DNA of 64,000 bases. Origin: Cristatella mucedo. Its lineage: Eukaryota; Bryozoa; Phylactolaemata; Cristatellidae. The DNA is taken from contig WPIO01000188.1 in NCBI GenBank assembly GCA_009760855.2, positions 62,001 to 126,000 on the forward strand, given 5' to 3'. The notes under the pieces are model-generated. The model had not been told where the DNA came from, ran no database searches, and worked only from the letters and a program-made list of their open reading frames with translations. Positions 46,450-57,950 of the stretch are shown here, piece after piece. The first letter of the stretch is position 1; every line of letters starts with the position of its first letter. The position numbers and the translations under genes were made by a program.

Positions 46450-47595
46450 TTTGTGCGACACACTCTTTCGTATAAATGAGAGAAGGTATCATCAGTCATC
46501 CCTGTCTAACGTGGCTCTGCAACAGGTGTACTAGTGGAGACTTTCAAAGCTATTTCTTATGTACTAAACTTCATCGGTGGTCATTTGGTTCATCTCGTTA
46601 AGAATACAAGTGAAACACTTCAAGGAAGGGGTGATGCTGGAAATCCATAACATTGTATTTTCAACCTTAACTTGCTGGCTGTGCTACCAATCTGCTAAAG
46701 CATATCAAGCAATATTAACCAGGTTCAGATAAGAATTTCCAATAGGAAGATTAAATTTTCAGAGTTTTTATTGGTGACGGCAACCGTATTGAAATAGAGC
46801 TTTCAAGTCTTCAAGAAAACTTGCGAAATGTATCACTATTAGATACCAAAGCGATACGTGAATCTTAGAGAGCAACAGTTTATTGGAGAATTGTTAAAAT
46901 GAAACTGATGCCTAGAAAACTTTGGCAAATGATGGTTTCACAAGAGAGAATCATATGGATATTGAGGCACTGCACTGACTCTCTTTAACGAAATATCAAA
47001 ACTACATATTGATTTACACTTTGGACCCTCTTTGGAAGTTGAACTGCTTTTGAGGAAACTTGACAAAACCGAGCTCCACTAGCAAGGTATACATCTTGAA
47101 GATCTTCATCTGTCACTGCCTTTGCACGCAGTGGAAACGTGTATTGTATTGTCTATTACGGAGTAGATGTTTTCCTCTTTTAAGAGTTGTCCAGCTACTT
47201 CTGAGCACAGTTGCATATGTGGCACGTTGTAAGCGTTTCTGTAGCGAACATATGAGTGTCCAGTCTATAATGAGAGCTTCAATAGAGTAAGATTGTCTCG
47301 TTTCTTCCACCATAGTAAGCGTAGGCAAAAAGAACACTGAAACTGATTGTAAAACTAATTGCTAAAGATGTTTTTCCATCAATAGATTACGGAAAGTACG
47401 ACTTAATTTAAAGTTATAATAGCTAACTTTTAAGTTTGCTACAGTACATTAATTATTCGAGCCTCCAAGTATTAGCTGGTAAGCGTTTTTCGTGGTTTGC
47501 AATAGCTCTAAAGCTCCCAAAAAGAATTTGAGTTACATGAAGGTGGTTCTTCAAATAAATAATTTTTACTATTATTATTAGTATTATTATTTTTT
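46450..47595. repeat. Unit module M, copy 2
   Basis: Uninterrupted by the L2 found at 13,647 in the first copy. Contains the decayed exon and the old L2 tail (about 47,500-47,595) also seen in the others. Confidence 0.65.
46985..47336 (-). pseudogene. Decayed - strand protein-like exon, module M (copy 2)
   Basis: After a TCAGTTTCAG acceptor the - strand is open for about 75 codons (IEALIIDWTL, ATVLRSSWTTLKRGKHLL). A one-base deletion near 47,140 then shifts it to DEDLQDVYLASGARFCQVSS and KAVQLPKRVQSVNQY, ending at TAA at 46,985. This is the most intact of the three. I recognise no domain. Confidence 0.42.
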
Positions 47596-49400
47596 GCTGA
47601 AGCTCTTTCGTAGACACTTTTCACGAGCAGCACTTAGTAGTCACAGTTCACCAATGTCCTGCTCTAACGATAACCAGGACAAAGTACAGACGATATTAAG
47701 AGATCTCATTTATGCAAGTCACCATTTCCTACCAATGTCGAATGTGTTGCAGCGCGGAAGAGCGTCCGGTACATTCCATTTACATGACTGACACCGACGA
47801 TGACAGTGGATGAAGAACTGATTGGCTACAATGAAATATAAATTATAGATTAAAATGTACACTCTCTCACTACACTGCTTCTGTTCCATGTAGCTACAGC
47901 TGTATGTTGTGATAATATTGATTAGTGGCAGTTGCGTTTCGGTAAGACTGAAAAAACGTCATATTTCAGTCACGATACCGAGAATTTAGTATTTCATTTC
48001 TATCAGGACGTCAAAGTCAGTGCTATTTTTTAAAATTCTAGCCTATAAACCTATCGATATGCATTTTCTCAATGTTACACGTATACATTATTTTTCGTTG
48101 TAAACTGGTGATTCCTTCGAACACGTAACTCCTTCAAATCGGTAGCCGAAATAGAGATTTTTTGTAATTCCCTCAGTCAGCTGGGAAGTGTTAAATTAAT
48201 CAACGAAGAACACAGAGAAAAGATGCAAATAGTGAAACAGTAAAGAAGAAGACAATTAAGTGCTTAGCTTCACGCATTTGCATTACCTTTGTCAGCCCTA
48301 ATGCATATTTACGAATGTGGGAGTGCTGTTGTTGAATGAGGCGCAGCTAGTTATCTGACAATTTGGTAAATAGGCAAATACCTATCTGACAACTTTCTGA
48401 ATATTTAAATACCTTTCTGCAAAGCCTGAGTTTTAAAATGGTATTGGTCTAAATGCTGTCTCTTTCTTCAGGTATTAATACGTCATGGCGATGCTAAAGG
48501 CAAATCATTAGGCAATAATAGATTCTCAGTGTATTTATACTGCAACCTTGAAGGAATTCATCAATACCAATGGTTTCACGTGGTCCTTAGCTTATTAGTA
48601 AGGGCTTGGTAGTTTATAGGTTCGTTATAGGTTCATCCAGTGAAAAGGAAGATATGGATTTTATTTAGGTTAAAAAGTACATTTTCAAATTCTTTCTTGT
48701 TGGTGACTTATTTTAGATAGCGATTAGAAAACTTGCTACATGTCGTCAAGTTTTCCTAATAAAAAAGGATAAATAAATCCTAGAAAGCTTAGCTGCTCGA
48801 TAGAATAACTAAAAATGCAGATTTGAAACACCAAGTGCTTATAATGGTTAACTGTCAAAATGCAGAATTATTCGCGAAAAGCAATTGCCTGTGCAAATTA
48901 ATCGCGATCAAACGGCGTACTAGCTCGGTAACATTGAAATGATACAATCCGGCTAGCATGTATAAACGTGGTTTCTTCAGGTGAAACGTACTAAAGCTAA
49001 AAATTTTATGCAAGCAGTTACTTAGTAAATAAAGGCCCGAATTCCATCTCATAGCCAGAGAAGCATAAAAACATTTATTTACTTAATTATTTTTCATTTA
49101 CGAATTGCCTAATGGCACAATGTTTACTTGGTAATTGCATACTTTACGAGCATTGTGTCGAGAGTCATCATTGTTGACTTGAAGTTGGCATTTTTTACTA
49201 AAAAATGCCTACATAAGCCCAACAGTATTAGCTAGTTTATTACTTGCAGTGCCTTGCAATTAATTTAAAACAGATGGTTGCCTCCAAAGAGAGAATATTT
49301 AGGAGAGACCATTCAAGCCCTAGAATTCTGACCATATAATGTCTCACAAATTAAAGGTATAGATCTTCATCTTAGTTAATAACTTACAGTGTCAACTTTA
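47596..49400. repeat. Unit modules N/O, copy 2; no gene seen
   Basis: N is uninterrupted here (GATAACCAGGACAAAGTACAG). O runs to the promoter of peptide gene 2. Frames at 48,855-49,052 and 49,542-49,757 are on the opposite strand and not supported; the latter overlaps the peptide gene. Confidence 0.55.
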
Positions 49401-49619
49401 GCATAAAGTTCTTGTGAACTCCGTATATAAAAAAACTTGAACACTTGCACGTAAACAGTGGACGTATTCCTCCTGCTTGGTTGCTAGTTCTCAAAACTCT
49501 TTCACCCACACCTAGTGATATCACAATCAGCCCCTATATTTTCAGGAATGAAAGCTAAGTGGCCATGTAATACATAAATCGCAGAACTCAGCCTCTGTCA
49601 CAACATACCACTGCATGAG
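49401..49619 (+). promoter_or_regulatory. Probable promoter/5' UTR of peptide gene 2
   Basis: TATATAAA at 49,424-49,431 lies about 195 bp before the ATG. TATATTTTCAG at about 49,533-49,543 is an alternative acceptor for a 5' UTR intron. An upstream ATG at 49,615, five bases before the main start, opens an overlapping out-of-frame 18-codon reading frame that gene 1 lacks. Confidence 0.5.
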
Positions 49620-50067
49620 ATGGCCCGTTTCCAGATTATGTTGCTCTCGGCTGTACTCCTTTTGGCCGTAGCTGCAGCAGACGCATCCCAGGACAGCATC
49701 GAGGTTCCACATTCTAAAGGATTTCAATACACCGAGAAGAGGGCTAAGGGTAAGCATTTATTGTAATTAAAGTGCACTGCCTCGAAAACATGCAACGTTT
49801 CAACTGGTTTGAAGATGCATTTTACTTACGAAAATTGAAATAAATTTCAATCAAACGCAGATCCTTATCATTATGCAAAAAGTAATACTGTTGATTTTTT
49901 TTAATATCCCGTTCTAAATTATGTGCGTTGCAGCTTTCACTACATGTGCCAATGGAAAAGGAGTTTGCTTAAGGAATAGTATATTGTGCGTTCCGCCATT
50001 TGTGAGTTCGACAGAACACATTTGTCCTGGCTTCTGGACATGCTGCACGCTCCCTACTAAACAATGA
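49620..50067 (+). CDS. Secreted six-cysteine defensin-like peptide, gene 2
   Basis: Exons 49,620-49,749 and 49,934-50,067 around a 184-nt GTAAGC...TTGCAG intron encode 87 residues. Layout equals gene 1: signal peptide 1-19, pro-region 20-43, then a cysteine domain with the same C-X6-C-X6-C-X11-C-X5-CC spacing. The signal peptide is nearly unchanged (two replacements), while in the 41 aligned residues after the intron only 18 match. Unlike gene 1 the pro-region ends EKRAK, giving a dibasic KR cleavage site, and the domain is basic (about +2). The stop aligned with gene 1 has become ACT, adding three residues (TKQ) before TGA. The shared CPxFWxCC end and CxPPF centre are probably structural. 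A defensin-like defence or toxin role is inference; a relaxed duplicate is the main alternative. Confidence 0.82.
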
Positions 50068-50080
50068 AAGACGGAAATTA

Positions 50081-50688
50081 GTGAGTTTGTGCAGTGATCT
50101 ATTATCTTCTTATCAGTTCGAGTGATTTTAATTCTGAGGAAAGAACTCACCCTCTTTATTAACTATATATATATATATATATATCAATTGTATCACCCGG
50201 TTTTCGTATTTCACAGTTTCGTAAAGGATTATTAAGTTAGACTGAACAGTTCAGAAATAGGTTATAAAGTTACTAAATGCTTTTAGGGATATCGATTTTT
50301 TTAAAGAAACAGTATGGTAATTTTCACAGAGCTTGAGCGGACCGTTAAACTAGTGACAGAGTACCCGTTATTACCTGTAACGCTGACTAAGCTACTGTGA
50401 AATGACTGTGCAGTTATTATTCTAACGATGAATGTGAACGTTTTAAAGTCATACATTTTAGCGACGCAACTCATTCTCAATAGAAAAGAACCGCAATACT
50501 TAATACAATCCTTTCTGTTAAACAGTCATAGTTTTGGCAGCACATCCTGATCCGGTTGGAAGTATAATTAATCATGCAAGCCTTTTTAGCTTTCTATTAC
50601 AATTGGAGATAACAGCTACGTGTTATTTGGATTGCACATGTATTGGGGTCACATTTGAACAATAATAATTGGCTTTATTTATTTGTAG
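50081..50688 (+). other. Probable 3' UTR intron of gene 2
   Basis: GTGAGTTTGT donor at 50,081 and ATTTGTAG acceptor ending 50,688, in the same places as in gene 1. It contains a short (TA)n at 50,164-50,185 that gene 1 lacks. A - strand frame across 49,914-50,150 is the complement of the peptide exon. Confidence 0.5.
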
Positions 50689-50880
50689 GACCTGAATGGA
50701 GCACAAGTGGCAAACGTTTCTTCTGAGGATTTCGTTTGCTACGTGCAAATAGCTTTCACTATTGACTAAGCGGACGTTGACCTGTCTTGTCATTGTGAGA
50801 TTATCTTGTGGACTCAACAAACAAAGAGCACTGACTAAAGTAAACTCGTTCAACATGTTATGCAAAATCAAGACCTTTGA
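50689..50880 (+). other. Probable 3' UTR exon of gene 2 (module B)
   Basis: GACCTGAATGG start after the acceptor. The two AATAAA sites of gene 1 read AACAAA and AATCAA here, so no canonical poly(A) signal is visible in this copy. Confidence 0.45.
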
Positions 50881-51600
50881 AATTGTATTTTAGATTTAAA
50901 AAGTGTTGAATGACTAGTAGCTCATCTATACTTATATTCGTAGCAGGAAATTAGTGCATTGGCCGAGATGCATTGCAGTGGCGAATGGTTACTAACCTAG
51001 AACTACTGAGGGGTTCTTGAAGGTTATGTGGGCATTGCGTCAGAGTCAGTTTATCGATCCATCAAATTAAAACCCACTTTTACACCGAGTTGCAAATATA
51101 TAAAAATCAAATAGTATTTCTACCCTAATTAGCAAATCTAATATTGCACTTGATAAAGCATCCTCAGAGAACTTATCTTTCCTACCCTAATTAGCAAATC
51201 CATTTAAGCAATACGGGTGCGACAAAAACTGCAAACATTGTGAAGAACAACTCGCAATTAATGAAAAACCTTACATGTAAAGAAAGAAATTAAAAAGTAG
51301 CGGACCGATAAATGCACAAGCAAGCTAAAATGAGTACACATTTCTAGCTAATAGTGCATTCTAAGGATAGCTGGTTGTTTTTTGCAGAAACATTTATTGC
51401 ATGCAATTTTCCGACGACAACTTCATAACGTCCACATTGCTTCACTTCGCCCGTAAATAATGCTGCAGAAAACTGGCCATCAAGAAATGAGCATCACCTA
51501 ATTTTATAGTACAATAGCCTTTTTAATTGCAAGATCCATAGCTAAAAATGTAGATTTCAAGCCTAAAACTGCAACCACAGGTAACCATTTAACGTCGTAT
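50881..51600. repeat. Unit module C, copy 3
   Basis: Collinear with 19,215-19,900 except for the tiny L2 insertion at 51,139 and a loss near 51,295, where AAAAAGTAGCGGACCG skips the TAACCCAGCTTCAC-type stretch. No gene seen. Confidence 0.7.
51139..51181 (-). mobile_element. 43-bp L2-like tail with 19-bp target duplication
   Basis: The insert is just the L2 terminus (AAGTTCTCTGAGGATGC, TTTATCAAGTGC, AATATTA on the - strand). CTACCCTAATTAGCAAATC occurs exactly at 51,120-51,138 and 51,182-51,200, flanking it. The other C copies have the 19-mer region once and no insert. Confidence 0.9.
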
Positions 51601-51604
51601 TAGC

Positions 51605-51860
51605 TTGTTTCTGTTAGTGTATCAACGTCAGAAACTCCTCGAAACTATGCAGACTATGTGAGTATTAGGCAGGAAAGTGGTGTGTAGGGCACACAAAGCC
51701 TAAGTGGCTTTTTGTATCCATTCGGTAGCCAGCGGACAATCTCTCGCAAAATTGAGAAGGTGGGAAGCATAGTAAAGTCAGTAGAGCAGTTGAGGTAGTG
51801 AGAAGTAAAGTGGTGCACAAAGTTCCACAGAGGTTAAACACTGGCAGCTAATGGAAAGTG
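51605..51860 (-). mobile_element. Old LINE-B relic, 3' part
   Basis: Collinear with 32,180-32,425 (CGAATGGATACAAAAAGCC on the - strand, GGTAGCCAGCGGACAATCTC on the + strand). Frames destroyed. Confidence 0.6.
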
Positions 51861-52390
51861 AATCTGGGACTGTGAGGGTAATTAAAAGTGAAAATTCTAT
51901 GTACATAATGTTATGGGTGATTAGCCTGTTAATATTTAGTCTCCAGCATTGTTTAACCGTTGCAAAAACCGCAAAAAGCACATCTAAAGAAGGATGAGTA
52001 GTCGCTGGACCATAAACATGTGAATGGGTTTGCGACTGTATATATGGGTGCGTTTGTGTCCAAGCTTTCCTGTACATGTGTCATGAATGCCTACGTGTTT
52101 CTGTGCCCGCATCACCTACAATTAATTAATTCAAGCATGTAGTCTACAGTTCACACTGTTGGATTGCAAATCGGTAATGTTCTAAAGAATATTTGTGACA
52201 AAAAAATCCATGGACAATACTCTCAAAGGCAACCAATGATTTAAACCAGTGCTGTGATGGCCACAAATGCCGTACTGCTTCGGCTAACTGGCTTACAACA
52301 ATGAAGCGCATACTAAGGAGCCTAATCCGCCAGTTTCATGTAGACGAAGTCATTACTAGCGTGTTTTGTCACCTTTTCACAACGAATGGG
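51860..52390. repeat. Unit module D, copy 4
   Basis: Closely follows copy 3 (CGCTGGACCATAAACATG, GACTGTATATATG(A/G)GTG, CTGCTTCGGCTAACTGGC). The - strand frame 51,778-52,077 is repeat-derived. Confidence 0.65.
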
Positions 52391-52770
52391 CAGGATTAAG
52401 AAAAAAACGTCTGGACGACGAACGGCTAGCCGACCGTCCTAATTGGTCTGTACACTAAGGACCGACGTGCCAGGGAGATGGCAAGAATGATACGTACGAG
52501 TAAAAATCCAACCTTCTCAATCACATTTTAATCGGATATACTATAGAAGACTTGCCACAGGAGTTCAGGATAGCGAGATGTGGAGGCATTTCGCTCGGTC
52601 GTGAGGTCGGTCTTGATCATGATCGGTATAGAAGACATAGAACCAGCTATTCCCACTATTGCTTAGCTCCTCCATACCTAGTTGAACTGCTGCCCTCGGG
52701 TCCTGAATTGAGAAATAATCACCTGTTCAGCTTCTCTGTGTTCTTACTATCGGAGGCCAAAATTTGATAT
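52390..52770 (+). mobile_element. Old LINE-B relic, 3'-deleted
   Basis: Follows the relic at 32,945 to GGAGGCCAAAATTTG (52,764) and then stops; the 3' half and (CATTA)n end are gone, replaced by a 60-bp A/T-rich stretch that leads into module E. Confidence 0.7.
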
Positions 52771-53740
52771 TTAAATTATATTTTTCTTATTTTTTATTAA
52801 CATTAAATTTTAAATAATTTTTTGGCCATACGGATTGACATGATTGAAGTAAGTGCAATCAATCTATCTATACGATTAGTGCATGCTGTATCTGAAATAT
52901 TTACTATATTAATATTAGATATAAAAGACTTATAAATACTTGAAAGCACTTTAACCTTAAAGGTATATTATGAATGCATTTAAAAATATAGTGCTACTTA
53001 TGTTTTGGAAGGGCTGGATTGGAAAAATTAAAACTCTCTTTTCGTTGATGATGTAAAGATTCAAACTATCTTCAACTACACAACTCGATTACTAAGACAT
53101 ATAAATTAAAAATTGGTCTTACAAAATTACATTGAATGCGACAATGACAACCATAAGTTTCCCAGATTATTTCGTGCAAAGAATATCGTAGTTTAATGTT
53201 ATTCTTAATTTTAATTACATTAGGAGAAATAGCTCTATTTCAGATTGTCTTTATGCAAGGAAAGCCATAAGTGCATCTGACGCTATCTTTCTGTCGTCTC
53301 GTATATGAATTTAGCGAAGTTCTGTCAACCTAGGATGATTGACAGTCATGTTCTGCAACGAAAGTTCTGAAGCTGATTTACATCAGTAAGTAACAGCAAT
53401 GAGGTCATGGATGACATAAATGGAACTTTACGACGGGCTTCTTACCAAATCAGGCCTGTCAACACCAAATCATGGATTGTTCAGTGTCATAAAAATGTGA
53501 TTTCAACAAATGCCCTGCTTAGTTTGTGATAATCTGTCACGGATTTAAATGATGAAAGCAGGTAAATACTATTGAACTTTTAAAAAATGATGTTGAAAAG
53601 TACCCAAGCCTGCGAAACGAAAGAACCTGTCAAATTGCGGCCTAAAATATATTATATTTAATAAATACTGACCTTTTCGTTCAGAGATTTCACTGGTTCT
53701 TCAAATATTTTTAATTGAAAATTTACTCTTTAAAAAGAGT
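52771..53740. repeat. Unit module E, copy 4
   Basis: Complete copy resembling 21,640-22,580. Its ATG-rich stretch near 53,160-53,330 does not keep the frame of 21,951. No gene seen. Confidence 0.7.
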
Positions 53741-54489
53741 AGTGCAATCTAATATGTAAAACACTGTGGTAACTAATGAGGAAAATGATAGATGGTGGGA
53801 ATCGATTATAACTTACTACTACCACCAAATTTAGTTACTTATCTATGAGTAATAACGTTCTTTACTGATCGGAATTTTGCTAGAGATGTATCACCGTGGC
53901 TTGCAGTTTAGTTACCTATACTTATCATCAAGCCCTTTTCGTGAATCACGAAGCATGTAAACCAATTTCTGGATTTTCTAGAACCATGGCTGATATTTTC
54001 AGGATCGAGATGGCATAATAACATAAATCGTAAGTGTATTATTATATTGAGAAAGCCTTGTCAGAAAACTCACGCAATTCCTAATCGCTTTACGACTACT
54101 AAAAAGGATGCACCAACGAATGGTCGATAGTAGTTTGCTCAATAAGCAATAAGATTAACACAGTTTGGGGTGACTCATCCATGGTCAGTGGTCAAGGCAT
54201 GATGTGAGTTCCCGATAGGTATGGAGGCATGCTACTTGTTCCGGTAATTGGCTATTTATTTTTAAATGAGTTCTGCATGAGAATAATGGTCACTGATTTT
54301 ATTCCATAGATAATTTCTTATTTTCAAATGACTTTAAAAGACCATTAGCTGCCTTTTATGACAGCTGGTAATTTTTCAAATCATTAGGTAGATAGGTATT
54401 GAGCAAATTATTTACTGGTAAACTCAAAAAAGATCTTCCCACATCTTTCTCGATAAAGACACCCGTTCTAAGAACAGTTGAGTGCAAAA
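53740..54489. repeat. Unit module F, copy 5
   Basis: Complete, including ATGAGTAATAACGTTCTTTAC and the border motif GATCTTCCCACATCTTTCTCG at 54,433. No insertion at the F/G border here. No gene seen. Confidence 0.7.
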
Positions 54490-55283
54490 ACCTCCACTTT
54501 GAATTACGGCAATGACTGCTTACTACGTCAGAATTGGGAGTATGAAGAATCGTTGTTTTTTCACACTCATACAACAACCACAATTAAAAGCCAACTGTTT
54601 TACTAGATATTCAACGTATTGAAATTTGGGTAGCTTCACATGACAACTAACGGCCATATGAACTAAATATGTCATAAAATAGTAGAAAAATTTATTTGTG
54701 GTAGGTCTATCTAAGAAAGCGAACACATCTGCAATATTCTTTAGTTGAAAATCGGCCAACCAAAGTGCACAAATGATATAGTCATCTAATAAAGGATCCC
54801 TGCGAAACATGGCTTCTAAATTCCGGGCAGATTCAACAAGAAATACGTAGGAGGTGCAACTTTAATTAGCAAAGTTTTGTAATATCCTAATCACATTTTA
54901 TTAGCCCAAGATTCCTAACCACAAATTTCGTCATTCTATAACAGTAATATTGCCCATATACACGTTACGACGGCGGCAATACATGCAGCAACAAATTTGA
55001 GAGGCTTCTACGTGCTGGAGGGCTACACAAATAAAATATTCAAGCGATAGTGGTTTCCTTAGTTGCAGTTTGCAAGTTCACTATATCTTCTTAGTTCGGC
55101 AGGTGGCGCATCACATTGCAATGGTTTTCATGTTACAGCTTCAAAAAATACTTTTTTCGGCTGCCTATGTAAAGCGGCCGTAAGAAAATACAGCACCTCA
55201 AGGGTACTTTTGAAATTTTTTTCTTCAATATAGTTTTACAAATTGTAAGTGACTGAGTTTTTTGTGAGTTAGAAACATGACAC
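54490..55283 (-). mobile_element. Module G, copy 5: ancient L2 relic
   Basis: The - strand frame 54,523-54,810 reads NIADVFAFLDRPTTNKFFYY, aligned with NIAKIRACLDKDTTSKLVHA of the younger L2. Interrupted at its end by the insertion at 55,284. Confidence 0.75.
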
Positions 55284-55855
55284 GTAATAATAATAATAAT
55301 AATATTGCACTTGATAAAGCGCCCTCAGAGAACTTAATCTCTTTCTAGGCGCTTTACATTTGCTGCAAAGTGATACGCAATAGAATAGTAAGTAAAATCA
55401 TGCTTGAAAAACAAACAAAATGAATAACATGGTTAGGGGTTACATGCACTGGGTCAGCATGCAAATGTGGTTAGTGGCAGCATGAACAGTGTCAGCACAC
55501 ATAAGCACATCGAGGACGAATCACAAGGACCCACTAAATGCTGTCCTAAATAGGTATGTTTTTAAGTTTCTTTTAAATGTGGTCAGGTCAGGGGATGTTC
55601 TGATGCAGGTCGGGAGGGAGTTCCAGGCTGTGGGAGCATACGAGCTACATGCACGGTCTCCAAAGGATTTAAGGTTTGTACGAGGTATTTCTAGACTGTT
55701 GGATTCCGAAAAGCGAGTGGTACGATGCTTTGCCTGATGGGGTAGTATCTCTGAAAGATAGGCTGGAGCCATAGAATGAAGAGACCTAAAAGTGAGCGAC
55801 AAAACCTTGAAGTCAATCCGTTGCTTGACTGGTAACCAGTGCAGGTCGGCGAGAA
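55284..55855 (-). mobile_element. L2-like LINE, 5'-truncated, young
   Basis: (ATT)n at 55,287-55,303, 3' UTR, and a 93-residue open RT C-terminal fragment (55,521-55,802: SLTFRSLHSMAPAYLSEIL, KAWNSLPT-like TAWNSLPTC). Ends at GTCGGCGAGAA and the host GCAGTTCTCATCAC resumes. Confidence 0.92.
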
Positions 55856-56790
55856 GCAGTTCTCATCACAAAGTAATACGTACTTAAGCCTTATTGATCG
55901 TGTTCTGTAATTCAATTTTTGTAACTTTGATGTCAGCTTAACTAAACTTCTTTGCAAGTACTGGCGATATCATTTGTAAATACAAGATGCGTAAAGATAG
56001 TCGAAATTACCTAAATATATAAAGCCATTGTTTGTAAAATATTATATATTTGACAACTATTGTTTCTGTATATTGTTATCTAACTGTTTTTTAAAATGTA
56101 ATTTTAGCTACCTATTGCCACCGCTAGAACTAATACATATTAGTTCCAATCTCTTGGAATACGTAGAGTCTTAAACTTCTCTGCACCTCGTAACTGATTA
56201 AATAAGCAATCAAAAATGAAATTATGCTAGTAAAATTGATAATGAAAAGGGATAAAAAATGCAGGTACGTGTCCAAGCTTGTTCCATGCAGGGAGTGTCA
56301 TTAGTAGGGGCACGGTTTTTGAATATTTTAAGAAAATTAGCATTATAATGGAAATGCTTTGCCCAAGGTGAGTCTTATGTGTAACACATAATATCTTTTC
56401 TGATTACTCGTTCGGAATCAAAAATGGTAGCATTGTGTTAGCTGAGTCAAGACTGACAATCGAGCTATCTACCCTGCTGTATAAACATATTTATACTGCT
56501 AATGAGTTGTCAGACAACCGATAGATGAAGAAGTTGAAATTCCTGATTGGCTGGCCAATAGGATGTGACTGTAAAAAAAACGAATCACGTAACGCTCTCA
56601 CTAAGATAAAAGTAGTTCGAACAAGGCCTTCGCTTTCGGTTTCACACAAATAATTGATTCGCATGATACAAGTAGGTAACTACAATTATTACTTTGAAAA
56701 GCCTTGGTCACAACTACCCAGCTTCACCAACATTTGTAGCCCTGACTATATCTACAAAAATTTTAATTGAGCATCGTCAACAATGTGTAC
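55856..56790. repeat. Unit modules H and start of I, copy 4
   Basis: H is complete; module I begins at about 56,700 (GCCTTGGTCACAACTACCC) and is cut at GAGCATCGTCAACAATG (about 56,785). The remaining I and all of J are missing before the GA tract. No gene seen. Confidence 0.7.
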
Positions 56791-56828
56791 AATAATAGTG
56801 TTAATAAGTTTATGTGTGTCAATACTGG

Positions 56829-56862
<34 letters not shown>
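56829..56862. repeat. (GA)n microsatellite at a deletion junction
   Basis: Short GA run opening module K. Upstream, about 1.3 kb of unit sequence present in other copies is missing. Confidence 0.9.
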
Positions 56863-57597
56863 TGAGGGAGACAGGCAATAGAGACATAAAAACAGAGCCA
56901 GAGAGACAGCCGCATTGAGAAAGCTGCAGAAAAAATAATGTGATGCACTTAATTAGTCGTTGTTAGAATGCTTGCTCTAAGAAATGTATTTCTCAAAGCA
57001 AAGTGTTTGTTAAAGTATGCTCACGAAATATATTGTGAACTGAGGAATTTAAATGATGCATAATATGGCAAAGACTGTTTTCACATAAACTTTGCGATTG
57101 CTGGAAAGTCTGGGATTGAGGCGCATCTTTTTGAATATTCCATAGGTCATGAATATTTAGGAAAGCCTTGCTACAAAAGATAGGGAAGACATTTTTATAC
57201 TGCACAGGGGTAAATCTCCTCGAAATCCATTAGGTAAGAATTCCTGCAATCCCGATCTATGGCGATTAGGTAATCCAAGCTAATTTACTGAAAGGGGAAA
57301 CTTAAATAGTCCAAGCCAGGCCATCGGTCTGAGTTATGGTACAATGTTACATTATGCCGTAAATATACATGTCACTGTTACCGCTCGGCAAACTACCTGT
57401 CCCTCACATTGAAAGTAATTACCAAGTAGGTAAATGAAAGATTATTTAGCTTATAATATTAAAAAATTACGGAAAGCTTCTGATTAGGTCATTTTACGCG
57501 TTGCTACATATTGAATGGTAGTTCTACAGATCCGCTAAATGAACAACCGGTTTACGGACGTTAGAAAATCTCTAGAATCACTGTAGAATATATGAGA

Positions 57598-57634
<37 letters not shown>

Positions 57635-57665
57635 TATATATATATGAATATATATATATATATAC

Positions 57666-57700
<35 letters not shown>

Positions 57701-57950
57701 GTCTAAAGTTAAAAAAAATGTATAAAAAAGTACTTCCTAGTATGCTGATTAATGCAATGAAATGTTACGTTTAACTTGTAGCCGGTAATTTTTGACGACT
57801 TTAGAAGGCATCCCCTCTTTAGATTTTAGCATTTACAACTGAACTCGGTAGAGATGTGACGACACTAGACGTGTACAATGGTTTAAAGCAATACTCAGAA
57901 TGTCGTACGATAAAATATCAAAATTCGATACACTCGTTTACTGTAAGTCA
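56863..57950. repeat. Unit module K, copy 4
   Basis: Includes (TA)n at 57,599-57,700 with GAATA interruptions. The + strand frame starting at 57,856 extends into L (154 codons), but its counterparts at 11.2 and 44.1 kb are broken. No gene accepted. Confidence 0.65.

Larger units (their letters stand above)
44130..46450. repeat. Unit module L, copy 2
   Basis: Complete copy. The three exon-like - strand blocks are all open here. Other frames are not conserved. Confidence 0.65.
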
